The notes under the pieces were generated by a model. That model did no database searches. It saw only the letters and a list, made by a program, of their open reading frames with translations, and was not told the origin of the DNA. DNA of 64,000 bases from a virus. Of the stretch, positions 17,310 to 24,623 are shown in pieces; the stretch's first letter is position 1; each line of letters opens with the position of its first letter. The stretch spans positions 186,001 through 250,000 of IMG/VR virus record IMGVR_UViG_3300028422_000919. One strand, written 5' to 3'. The translations under genes and the position numbers were made by a program.

Positions 17310-18746
17310 TTAAATTGGCTTATAGCCCACCATGAAAGGTTCCCAAGATGGGCGGAGGGCAGTTCCGTACCCCTCCCATAGAGCGGCTTCGGATGAGGCG
17401 GCTTTCGTGAGGTACTGCACCCCAGCGGACCCGGCATCCCCTTCCCCCTTGAAACCGTCAACCTCCCCTGCGTTTTTCCGCTTGGAGTTGGGTCGGCTGG
17501 AGGGATTGACTCCTACCACCTCTCGCTGTTCCTCAACACCCAGATACTTGTCGATGCCCCTGCTGACGTTGAGGTTCTTCGGAAATCCGGAATTCCCCGT
17601 GATGAACACTTTGTCCTTGCGGCGAGCCAGGAAAGCACCTGAGGGCACCCGGACGCACCAGACAACACCCTTATACGAGGTCTCAGACTCTCGGAGATGC
17701 CGAGACTGGAACTGCGTCTGAGGGATCATGTGGAGGCTCACTGAGCCCTTGTCGAAGTTTACCCGCCCCTGGCGATCCATTAGGTGGGCCAGGGTCTGAA
17801 ACCAGACCAGATCCCGGGGGTCTTTCTGGTACAATACGGGACACCCGCTCTCGGTAGACCCGTCACTCTTGATGGCAACGCTCACGAAAGCGTGTTTTTC
17901 CTCCTGGCTCATCCCCCACAGTAGCTTCCAGGTGGGGTGTTTGCCCGGCAGGTCCTCCCGCACCCGCTGGGCCGTCTCTCCCGAGAAGAACCAACAGAAC
18001 TCGGTGTCCGGACGGCCCTTGTGCCCCCGATCACAAAGGGACACTTCGTGTTCTGGCACGAGCTTGTCCAGCAGATCCTGAATCTCCTGGACATGTTCGG
18101 GGTTGACCGAACTCTGATAAATGCGGACCCCCGTACCCTTGTCGTCGAAGCCGCCCTTCGCCCAAACCCATGCCAGAAGGCGAGCCCAGTCCGGACCCCC
18201 GATCCCCTGACCGTGGTGCATCCCAGCCAAAGGCAGGAACATGTGGTTCCACCGAGGGATCAGTCCAGCTTCCTTGACATCCCACTTCGGCTCGTACCAC
18301 GACCAGAGGCCCCCTGCCTCCATCTTACGGTGCTGGGGGCGATGGTAGACCCGGTGGTTGGGGGTCAGGAGCTGATCGGTATTGTCGTTGCGGAATACGG
18401 TCATCTGGCCCTCGAAAGGTGCCCGGATAACTTCTGCCACAGCCTCCAACTGGATGGTGCTGGTCTCCGCATCCCAGGCAGCCACCTTTTCCCCCTGCTG
18501 GACATCCACACCCAGCTTCCAGCCCTCAGCGGTCAGAATCTCGGTATCCTCGGACAAGCAGCCATAACCCCACGCCTCCATCTTGAGGTCCTGGAACCCC
18601 ACCTCTTCGAGCACCTGGGCCAAACGGTGGTAGGTTCGGGTGGCCGAGAACACCTTGACCACCCCACCGGGCTTGAGCTTTCGGTACACCAGGGACCACA
18701 GCTCAGCCGAGAAGGCAACACCGGAGCGGTCCCAGTCCTTGGACAT
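17310..18746 (-). CDS. DNA methyltransferase N-terminal third (after stop) with intein
   Basis: 478 residues. Extein residues 1-62 (SKDWDRSG, LKPGGVVKVFSATRTYHRL, EAWGYG) and 386-478 (SGFPKNLNVSRGIDKYLG, GYGTALRPSWEPF) match the front part of phage beta-type adenine/cytosine-N4 methyltransferases. A 323-residue intein separates the conserved YG/SGFPK motif. The catalytic DPPY lies upstream, beyond an in-frame TGA at 18762-18764; both parts share one frame. No good ribosome binding site precedes the ATG at 18746, so reinitiation would be weak and readthrough is possible. The protein ends right after the WEPF motif, where family members normally continue into a middle region and the SAM-binding motif. 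Those parts resemble the genes at 20167-20556 and 20556-21353. Confidence 0.8.
   Translation of the reverse strand: MSKDWDRSGVAFSAELWSLVYRKLKPGGVVKVFSATRTYHRLAQVLEEVGFQDLKMEAWGYGCLSEDTEILTAEGWKLGVDVQQGEKVAAWDAETSTIQLEAVAEVIRAPFEGQMTVFRNDNTDQLLTPNHRVYHRPQHRKMEAGGLWSWYEPKWDVKEAGLIPRWNHMFLPLAGMHHGQGIGGPDWARLLAWVWAKGGFDDKGTGVRIYQSSVNPEHVQEIQDLLDKLVPEHEVSLCDRGHKGRPDTEFCWFFSGETAQRVREDLPGKHPTWKLLWGMSQEEKHAFVSVAIKSDGSTESGCPVLYQKDPRDLVWFQTLAHLMDRQGRVNFDKGSVSLHMIPQTQFQSRHLRESETSYKGVVWCVRVPSGAFLARRKDKVFITGNSGFPKNLNVSRGIDKYLGVEEQREVVGVNPSSRPNSKRKNAGEVDGFKGEGDAGSAGVQYLTKAASSEAALWEGYGTALRPSWEPFMVGYKPI
17592..18560 (-). other. Intein in methyltransferase, degenerate endonuclease
   Basis: A 323-codon insertion beginning Cys1 (CLSEDTEILTAEGW, block A) with block B TPNH (in LLTPNHRVYHR). 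It ends KVFITGN followed by Ser+1. The penultimate residue is Gly instead of the usual His, a tolerated but less common ending. Two regions, LLAWVWAKGGFDD and FVSVAIKSDGS, sit where LAGLIDADG helices belong but are poorly conserved, so the endonuclease is probably decayed. The insertion site between YG and SGFPK is inside a conserved methyltransferase motif, so splicing is needed to restore the fold. Confidence 0.88.
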
Positions 18747-18761
18747 GAATCCAATCTCAAG

Positions 18762-18764
18762 TCA
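18762..18764 (-). other. In-frame TGA interrupting methyltransferase after DPPYE
   Basis: Reading down the minus strand, DPPYE is followed by TGA, then CTT GAG ATT GGA TTC ATG in the same frame, giving DPPYE-stop-LEIGFMSKDWD. Related enzymes typically read DPPYE(I/L)GFM-KDWD. Removing the nine bases TGACTTGAG, which are flanked by a GAG on each side, would restore that motif exactly. The stop is followed by C, a context known to make UGA leaky. It is either a small insertion that broke the gene or a programmed readthrough site. Confidence 0.8.
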
Positions 18765-18896
18765 CTCGTAGGGAGGATCAGTGACGATTGCGACGACCGA
18801 GTCGTCGTCCATCTCCTGAATGCGGACAGTGCAGTCCCCAAGCAGGAGGCGGAACGTCAGATCCTCCCTACGAGCCTTGGCAATCTCCTTCGGCAC
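18762..18896 (-). CDS. Methyltransferase N-terminal fragment carrying DPPY
   Basis: 44 residues from a GTG at 18896 with GGAGG eight bases upstream; the open frame runs back to 18989 without a better site. It contains the typical methyltransferase start: FRLLLGDCTVRIQEM, DDDSVVAIV and catalytic TDPPYE, after which an in-frame TGA ends it. It is the missing front of the 17310-18746 frame. On its own it cannot be an enzyme. It may be read through into the downstream frame, act in trans, or be a pseudogene remnant. Confidence 0.65.
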   Translation of the reverse strand: MPKEIAKARREDLTFRLLLGDCTVRIQEMDDDSVVAIVTDPPYE

Positions 18897-19069
18897 GAGG
18901 GTTTCCTCCAGTGAATGGTTGAACGAACATACCCAGGCTGCGGCACGAGTGGCAGGCCATCTGCTCTCGTGAGTGCGCATACTCCTCACGGGCTGAGAGA
19001 AAGCCTACCCCCTGTACCCACCTGTGGAAGGAGGGCTTCGGGGGGACCCCGTGAAAACAGTCTGGATGG
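18897..19069. other. Gap with no confident gene
   Basis: This 173-base stretch separates the lipoprotein stop from the chosen methyltransferase GTG. A minus-strand frame ending at 18868 could encode a short peptide (from an ATG about 30 codons before the stop, with CHSC), but it lacks a good ribosome binding site and overlaps the methyltransferase start. No hairpin followed by a T-run was seen. Confidence 0.4.
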
Positions 19070-19369
19070 CTATCTCCTGCCTTCTCGGTTGACGGAGCAC
19101 GCCTCGATGGCACTGCAGCTCTGGATCTCGGCCAGGCAAGTCGGGTTGAGGGCGTGACCCTGTTTCTGAGTGACCTCGCAGAATACCTGGCAGGTCGTCC
19201 CATCCTCCAGCGGGGCAGCCTCCGGGCACCTCAGCTCGGCCATCTTGTCGCAGGCTGCCTTGCACATGTGGGTGTCGTTGGGCTCAATAGGGTTCGGGCG
19301 GAGGAAACTGGTGCAGGACAGGGCACCCGCCAGCAACACCGCCCCCAGCAATGCGATCAGCTTCTTCAC
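19070..19369 (-). CDS. Cysteine-rich secreted or lipoprotein
   Basis: 99 residues. MKKLIALLGAVLLAGALSC is a signal peptide with a lipobox-like end (ALSC, not the canonical L-A-G-C), so Cys19 may be lipidated. The mature part has eight regularly spaced cysteines (CKAAC, LRC, TTCQVFC, PTC, QSC, EAC), probably disulfide-bonded outside the cytoplasm. The pattern resembles small lipoproteins of deltaproteobacteria and their phages; this is recollection, not a search. The start is GTG with AAGGAG six bases upstream, four bases after the protease stop. It might modify the host surface or exclude superinfecting phage. Confidence 0.8.
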   Translation of the reverse strand: MKKLIALLGAVLLAGALSCTSFLRPNPIEPNDTHMCKAACDKMAELRCPEAAPLEDGTTCQVFCEVTQKQGHALNPTCLAEIQSCSAIEACSVNREGRR

Positions 19370-19372
19370 GGC

Positions 19373-20170
19373 TTACTCCTTGAAGGGCTCCCAGCCGGCC
19401 TGGGGGACCCAGAACGATTTGGAGACGGGAGAGGCAATGGTCTCGGGAGCCACGATTCCGAACCCGTCCTCCCCCCAGTAAGCCCCCCATGAGTTCTCGA
19501 TGATGAAGTTTCCGCCGACGAACCCCACAATGACGATGGCGTGACGACCCCTTTTCGCATCCTCTGCCACTGGCATCAACGGTCTTAGGGGACCGTTTTC
19601 CTTCCAGTGCATACTCCAGGCCCTATCCACGTTGGTCCCGAACACTACCGGGTTCCCCGCCCGGAGGCAGTTGATGACCTCGTCCACCCGGTTGTTGCCG
19701 GTGGACTGGATCTGGTAGAACGCCTTGACCTTGGTCAGGTACGCCTTCCGCATCGCCATGAAGCTGGGGGGCGTGTTGATCTTGTCCGGGTCGAACGGCC
19801 AATCCTTTTCCGGGGGAACGCCGAACCTCCGCAGAGCGTCAAAAGCGTGTCCGATGTAAGTTCCGTCGTCGACATGGGTCTCAGGAGGCTTCATCATCTC
19901 CCGGGCTAGGTAGTAGACAGCCATCCGACTCAAGTCCACATGGGCAGCATGACCGTACTTCTGGATGCGCTTGATCTCCAGAGCTTTAACCGTGGAGTTC
20001 GCCACACAGGAGTTGGTCCACTGCTGATCATGGCGGGGGCTGGAGAACGGACGGAGGTCGGGTTCGGGGTCTCCGCCGACGACCATCTTCGGCTTGAGCA
20101 GGGCTTCGTATGACCAGTGCTTCGAGGAGGCCGGGTCAGCTCGGAACCCCCCCAACGGATAGGTTCTCAT
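19373..20170 (-). CDS. Papain-like (C1) cysteine protease
   Basis: 265 residues. The papain-family layout is visible: Q49/Q50 and nucleophile C55 in QQWTNSCVANS, catalytic H210 in GRHAIVIVGF, and N226 in ENSWGAYWGEDGFG. No signal peptide or propeptide is evident, so it should act in the infected cytoplasm or within virions. Possible roles are processing of phage or host proteins. The ATG overlaps the stop of the upstream methyltransferase middle fragment (ATGA) and the lipoprotein follows closely. It is encoded between pieces of the split methyltransferase. Confidence 0.92.
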   Translation of the reverse strand: MRTYPLGGFRADPASSKHWSYEALLKPKMVVGGDPEPDLRPFSSPRHDQQWTNSCVANSTVKALEIKRIQKYGHAAHVDLSRMAVYYLAREMMKPPETHVDDGTYIGHAFDALRRFGVPPEKDWPFDPDKINTPPSFMAMRKAYLTKVKAFYQIQSTGNNRVDEVINCLRAGNPVVFGTNVDRAWSMHWKENGPLRPLMPVAEDAKRGRHAIVIVGFVGGNFIIENSWGAYWGEDGFGIVAPETIASPVSKSFWVPQAGWEPFKE

Positions 20171-20556
20171 TCTCTACTCTCCGGTGCATTCAGGTTCTTG
20201 AAGAATGTGTCAGCATCCTTCGACTTCTTGCCCAAAGCCTCCACCGGACAGCCCAAGGCACAAGACACTGACGTGCAGTTGTCTTTGTGCAGCAGGAGGA
20301 TATTGGTCGGAAACTTGCCTTCAGGGTTCCAAACGGCACGTTTCTTGAACGCCTTGTTAAAAACGAAACGGCCCTTTTCATTGTAGCTGTCCCCCTCCCA
20401 GGGGGAATTCACATCCAGGTTGGCAAGAGGAGGAGGGCCGTTGATGTTGGGAAGGCGAGCCCCATCAATGTCCAAAGCCCCCGTCCCATGGGTCAGCACG
20501 TTCTTGACAATGCTGGATTCCCCCAGTGGCTTCCGAACCATATGAATGGCGTACAT
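20167..20556 (-). CDS. DNA methyltransferase middle segment (separate gene)
   Basis: 129 residues from an ATG at 20556 that overlaps the previous stop (TGATG), with GAAGGAG just upstream; a GTG one codon earlier is also possible. The sequence matches the middle part of phage beta-type methyltransferases: MVRKPL followed by VKNVLTHGTGALDIDGARLP, then FPTNILLLHKDNC, then CALGCPVEALGKKS. It lacks both DPPY and the SAM motif. Its start (MVRKPL) overlaps in content with the end of the 17310-18746 protein (MVGYKPI), as if one gene had been cut there. It may be a trans-acting subunit or a remnant. The ATGA link to the protease suggests it is translated. Confidence 0.8.
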   Translation of the reverse strand: MYAIHMVRKPLGESSIVKNVLTHGTGALDIDGARLPNINGPPPLANLDVNSPWEGDSYNEKGRFVFNKAFKKRAVWNPEGKFPTNILLLHKDNCTSVSCALGCPVEALGKKSKDADTFFKNLNAPESRE

Positions 20557-21353
20557 CACTCTCCTTCAAACATCAAGTCGAACAGGTTAGGCTCCGTTTC
20601 CACGAGTGCTTCCGCCGCATACCTTTTCTCAGTCTGGAGGTTCAGCAATCTCTGGCCGGGGTGAACCTGACTCCAGTGCTCCAGCCGTGCGGTGGCAATC
20701 TCCACGTACTCGGGCGTCATGTCGATGCCGGTGAAGTCGTGACCCGTCCGCAGACAGGCGATGCCCGTACTTGCCGTCCCCATGAAGGGGTCAAGGATGT
20801 GACCCTGGGGAACATCCCTCAGAAGGTTGTGGAGGAGCCTCCAGGGCTTTAGGGTTGGATGGTCGTTGTGGACCTCTTTGACCGTGCGGGAGGCCCCTGC
20901 ACGGGGGCTTCTGAGGCCATCCGAACCCTCTTTACGCCCGGTGGCCTCCGCCCCGGACTTACCTGGAAGATGCCCGCAGCCGGCTTCCCTTTCCGCTCGT
21001 CCTACCTTGGGGACGTAATGGAAGGGGTCCGTAGCGTCCTCGACCACCAGGATGGTGTCCCGGATCTCGAACCCCCCGTCTTCGAGGTTTACTGCCCCCC
21101 GGTGTCCGAGGGGGTTCCCCTCGGGAGCAACCACTAGCATGTGGGCTCCCGGCTTAAGGACCCGCATCATCTCAGCGGTGTCCTCTTCCGTCGGAGTCCC
21201 CACTGCCAGGATGCCCGTCACGGTCTCGTCTTTCACCGACGACCAGTTCATCTCCTGAATGTCAGGGATGAACATCGCCCCCGGGTGGGGATCCGGGGGC
21301 GACAGGAAGGTGAGCAGATACTTGACCATGTCCGAGGGGAGGGGTCTGCTCAT
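20556..21353 (-). CDS. DNA methyltransferase with SAM motif but degenerate DPPY
   Basis: 265 residues. The C-terminal half is a classic methyltransferase end: HYVPKVGRAEREAGC, SDGLRSPRAGA, NDHPTLKP (163-170), SAM-binding DPFMGTASTG (188-197), and FTGIDMTPEYVEIATARL. The N-terminal half keeps MMRVLKPGAHMLVVAP and GGFEIRDTI, but the expected catalytic DPPY is replaced by ILAVGTP (about 48-54). The middle target-recognition region is absent. Alone it should bind SAM but probably not catalyse. The DPPY is encoded at 18762-18896 and the missing middle at 20167-20556. The ATG overlaps the ClpP-like stop. Confidence 0.85.
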   Translation of the reverse strand: MSRPLPSDMVKYLLTFLSPPDPHPGAMFIPDIQEMNWSSVKDETVTGILAVGTPTEEDTAEMMRVLKPGAHMLVVAPEGNPLGHRGAVNLEDGGFEIRDTILVVEDATDPFHYVPKVGRAEREAGCGHLPGKSGAEATGRKEGSDGLRSPRAGASRTVKEVHNDHPTLKPWRLLHNLLRDVPQGHILDPFMGTASTGIACLRTGHDFTGIDMTPEYVEIATARLEHWSQVHPGQRLLNLQTEKRYAAEALVETEPNLFDLMFEGE

Positions 21354-21994
21354 TTGCTCTCTCGAATCTCGTCCACGAGACCGTACTTAAGGGCGGTCTC
21401 GGGATCCAGCCACAGGTCCCGCTTGAGGGTTAGGGCCAACTTACGGGCCGGGATCTTGGTCCGCTCCTGGTAGATCGCCTTGACGTGATCCATCAATAGG
21501 GTGGAGTTCGCCAGATCGTCCTTCTGCTCCTCGAAAGTGCCACTGAACCACGTCGAAAGCTGGTGGATCAGAATGAACCCATGCTTGCCGATAGTCCGGT
21601 GGGTCCCCGCCACCGACATGAGGGTAGCAGCCGAAGCGGTAGCACCCTCGATGTGGGTGTGGACATCCAGTGGGCACTCCCGGATGGCGTCATGGAGGGC
21701 GAATCCGGCGAACAGGTCCCCTCCGTGAGAGTTGATGTGCAGATGGATAGGCGGTGGAACAACCCCCCACGTCAGGGCCATCCGCTGCAGGTCCAAAGCG
21801 GTCTCCCGGATGTCAAGGATGAGGGACGCCGCCGACTCTTCGGACACGTCCTCGTAGAAATACAGGTGGTTCCGATCCCGAGAGGATTCCTTCCCCAAGC
21901 TCATAGCCTGGGGCATTCCGGCCTTGATGATGGTGATCGGGGGCAGCTCTTCCACTTCTTCCGCCCCATTCGCCCAGTGTCGCCTTCGAGTCAT
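21350..21994 (-). CDS. ClpP-like serine protease
   Basis: 214 residues. The ClpP fold is marked by HINSHGGDLFAGFALHDAI (86-104), nucleophile Ser121 in EGATASAATLM, catalytic H144 in FILIHQLS, and Asp193 in KRDLWLDPETALKYGLVDEI. Phage ClpP-like proteins often act as prohead proteases, but no capsid genes are nearby. Here it sits between the DnaB-like helicase and the methyltransferase pieces, so a different role is possible, such as degrading host or phage regulators. The ATG has AAGGAG five bases upstream. Confidence 0.93.
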   Translation of the reverse strand: MTRRRHWANGAEEVEELPPITIIKAGMPQAMSLGKESSRDRNHLYFYEDVSEESAASLILDIRETALDLQRMALTWGVVPPPIHLHINSHGGDLFAGFALHDAIRECPLDVHTHIEGATASAATLMSVAGTHRTIGKHGFILIHQLSTWFSGTFEEQKDDLANSTLLMDHVKAIYQERTKIPARKLALTLKRDLWLDPETALKYGLVDEIRESK

Positions 21995-22003
21995 TCCCGC
22001 TCC

Positions 22004-23557
22004 TTAGTCCATTTCCAGAAGTTCGCCGAGAGCGTCGATCTCGGCCTGATCCTCGGGCTCCTGAGAACTGCCCGCCCCACCTCCCTCTCCAGGTGGGAGA
22101 TCGTGGCAGGTCAGAAGTCGCCTACAAGGCCATTCTACTCGGGCAACGAAGATGTTGAACGGGGCCTGGTCACGGGACTTCAGGCACTGGAACTGAGCAC
22201 GGTTGATTTCCCGTAGATCATCATCCACCCATGAGGCGGTGACGATGTCGGCAGACCGTTCGGCTTCGTTGGCGTAACTTAGGTGAGTCAAGTCGTAACG
22301 GGCCTGCTCGGTCCGTTCCTTTCGCTTCATAGCGGCCTTGTAACCTTCACGGTTGATCTGGAACAGGGCCACTACGGCGATCCCCATGCCCCGGTTGAAC
22401 GACATAGCGAGGCGCTTCAGGTCTCGGATGACCTCGTTCAGCCGCTCGGTGGTAGAACTGTTCCACTTCCTGGGGCTCATGAGCCCGACGTGGTCCACGA
22501 AGATTGTGGCGAAAGGGCTCTTGGCGAACAGGATCTCGGACTTGGACCGCAGGTCTGCCACGGTGAAGTCCGACTTGTCCGGGTCACCCACCTCGATGTG
22601 GATCTTGCCATACTCGTTGGCTGGGTTGTTCAGGTCCGGCACCACGTAGTTGAACAGGAATTCCCGCTCTGCCGAGTTCAGGACACCGTCTCGGATCTTC
22701 TGGTAATCCAGGCCCACCGACAGATCGGGGTGGCTCTGGAGCCCCAGCTTGTACCGGATATCCTTGAATTTTTCGTGCATCGAGTGCATGGCGTACAGGA
22801 TGCGCCGGCATTGGTTGTAGGGCATCTCCAGGCTGAAAATGACCGAGTCGTGCTTGTAGTAGACGGCCTGATTGTACATCCAGTTTAGGGCGAACGTAGA
22901 CTTCAGCCCACCCGTGAAGGCGGCATGAATCCACAGCTCGTACCTCTTGGCCCCACTGAGGGTCACATCCGCCTGCTGAAGACCCGTCATCTGGCCTACG
23001 CCGGCCAGGGGGTCTGCCTCGATCCGCTCGTACTCCGATTTGAAGTCTTCCCCGTCCGTCGTCACCTCACCGGAGAGACGAGTCCCCAGGGTGGGGGCCA
23101 CGATGTCGTGGCTCTGCTCCATCACATAGCGGGCAGCGTCAATGGGACCCTTGAGGTGCCGCTCGTTCTTGCCCTCCTTGATAATGATGCCGCCACTGGA
23201 GATAGCGGCAGCCTCCTTCATGATCTCTTCCCAGCGGCGGCGGCGGCGGTCCTCTGCCTTGTCCTCCAGCCTCTTCAGGAAGTCCCCTTTGGTTCGGGCA
23301 GGGAGGGGGCTGAGGACCGTCTCCAGACGGTCCACCACTTCCGTCTCGTTGCCTCTCTGGAAGTGCTGCTGGAGGGTGAGGAGGTCGGGGACATGGTTGT
23401 GGGACCGGACGAACGCCCGAATGAAGTTCCAGATGGCGATGTCTTCCGGGATGTCGAAGCCCAGCTCCGACTCCTGGAGAGCCAGGAAGTTGCGAAGGAA
23501 CAGGGTCTCGTTGTCATCGGGGGAAACCCGAAGGCAGGACCGAAGCAGAACCTTCAT
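22004..23557 (-). CDS. DnaB-like replicative helicase
   Basis: 517 residues. A helical N-terminal domain (1-120) is followed by a RecA-type core with Walker A HAAFTGGLKST (K219), VIFSLEMP after it, Walker B ATIFVDHVG (D355), and a late FQINREGYKA segment, as in SF4 helicases. It unwinds DNA ahead of PolA, probably helped by the adjacent loader-like protein and the primase. The C-terminal tail is acidic. The start ATG overlaps the upstream stop (ATGA). Confidence 0.92.
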   Translation of the reverse strand: MKVLLRSCLRVSPDDNETLFLRNFLALQESELGFDIPEDIAIWNFIRAFVRSHNHVPDLLTLQQHFQRGNETEVVDRLETVLSPLPARTKGDFLKRLEDKAEDRRRRRWEEIMKEAAAISSGGIIIKEGKNERHLKGPIDAARYVMEQSHDIVAPTLGTRLSGEVTTDGEDFKSEYERIEADPLAGVGQMTGLQQADVTLSGAKRYELWIHAAFTGGLKSTFALNWMYNQAVYYKHDSVIFSLEMPYNQCRRILYAMHSMHEKFKDIRYKLGLQSHPDLSVGLDYQKIRDGVLNSAEREFLFNYVVPDLNNPANEYGKIHIEVGDPDKSDFTVADLRSKSEILFAKSPFATIFVDHVGLMSPRKWNSSTTERLNEVIRDLKRLAMSFNRGMGIAVVALFQINREGYKAAMKRKERTEQARYDLTHLSYANEAERSADIVTASWVDDDLREINRAQFQCLKSRDQAPFNIFVARVEWPCRRLLTCHDLPPGEGGGAGSSQEPEDQAEIDALGELLEMD

Positions 23558-24621
23558 CGGCGACCTCCCTTCCGGCGACCCTGCCGGGGGCGCTTGTCCT
23601 GCTCTTCCTCCCGGGCCAGCATCCCCTTGCTCATCTGCTCCAGCCTCCGCTCTTCCTCGCTCATCCCCGAGGCCGGGGTGCTCACTTCTGCATCATCTCC
23701 TAGGGCCGACAACACCTCTTCGATGACCTCATCGGGAGTGTCCTCCTGGACCATGACCGGGACGTGGCTCGAAGTTGGGAGGAACGACATCGTCTTGATC
23801 CCACCAGCCCCGGAGTAACCCTTCTGCACTGCCTGGTCGATGCTCTCCCCTTCCGCCTGGGCGCCCTCTTCCCGCCGGGGCTTGTCAGAGAGCACCCGCC
23901 TCTCCCACATCTCCATATGCTCTGCGATCCGCTGGTCGAAGCTCACCTCCCAGGGCTCGGAGGGGGAGTCCACTACCCATGTGGGAAGCCCCGCCTGTTC
24001 CCGAATCCGCAAGGCCTCCAGGAGAACCTCTGGGGCGGCCTGGTTGCGGGCCGCCTTGACCCCAACCCGGATAACGAGCAAATCCCATCCTCCCACCAGG
24101 TCATCGATCCGGCTGTAGCGGTCCTCTTCTTCTTGCGTGTGACGATGCGTGTCCACCTCTTCGTCGAAGATCTCATTGGCCGTGTACAGCCAGGCCGTCA
24201 TCAAGGCCACGTCAGAGGTCACCTTGAACCGCCAACGACGGCCCTGGCGGTAGGCCGTCCAACCAAGATGGTTGCGGAGAGTCTCCAGATCGGCCGTCGC
24301 CCACAAGTTCTTCTTGACGAAGTCCAGAAGGACGGACCCGTGGAAAGGCTTGCACTTAGTCAAGTTCTTCCACCCCCTCTCCATGTTCAGGAGGGTGTCA
24401 CGGTGGAAGGTGCAAAGACAGGGCTTGGTCACCTCACCTACACTGAAGGGTGGCCTCTCTCCCTCGGGCATGGGAACAACCCCTCGCCCATGGCAACGCT
24501 TGCAGTCTGGCTTTCCGTCTCCCTGTGGATACTGGTGGTCTTTCCGGCCTGGCTTGATCCGATTGGACCCCAGACCGTAGTACATCTCGACGTACTTCTC
24601 TTGCTTGTTCTTCGTCGACAT
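23554..24621 (-). CDS. Putative helicase loader-like protein with zinc finger
   Basis: 355 residues. A Cys cluster CKRCHGRG with later CLC (residues 40-70) looks like a zinc knuckle. The middle (about 175-230, DLLVIRVGVKAARNQAAPEVLLEALRIREQ broken here by residue 200) resembles the end of a DnaC-type AAA+ core but lacks a visible Walker A. The C-terminus is acidic, then basic. Position directly upstream of, and coupled to, the DnaB-like helicase is the main reason to propose a loading or adapter role. It starts 2 bases after the SNF2 helicase stop. The assignment is moderate. Confidence 0.6.
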   Translation of the reverse strand: MSTKNKQEKYVEMYYGLGSNRIKPGRKDHQYPQGDGKPDCKRCHGRGVVPMPEGERPPFSVGEVTKPCLCTFHRDTLLNMERGWKNLTKCKPFHGSVLLDFVKKNLWATADLETLRNHLGWTAYRQGRRWRFKVTSDVALMTAWLYTANEIFDEEVDTHRHTQEEEDRYSRIDDLVGGWDLLVIRVGVKAARNQAAPEVLLEALRIREQAGLPTWVVDSPSEPWEVSFDQRIAEHMEMWERRVLSDKPRREEGAQAEGESIDQAVQKGYSGAGGIKTMSFLPTSSHVPVMVQEDTPDEVIEEVLSALGDDAEVSTPASGMSEEERRLEQMSKGMLAREEEQDKRPRQGRRKGGRR

Positions 24622-24623
24622 CC

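Noticed and set aside
17310-18896. Genome-wide TGA recoding as an explanation of the in-frame stop
   Set aside because: Many genes here end in TGA within ATGA overlaps, so TGA is a normal stop; only local readthrough or mutation remains plausible.
18868-19203. Minus-strand open frame of 111 codons between lipoprotein and methyltransferase
   Set aside because: It overlaps both neighbours, has no convincing ribosome binding site and its first half is inside the lipoprotein gene; at most a roughly 30-residue peptide is possible.
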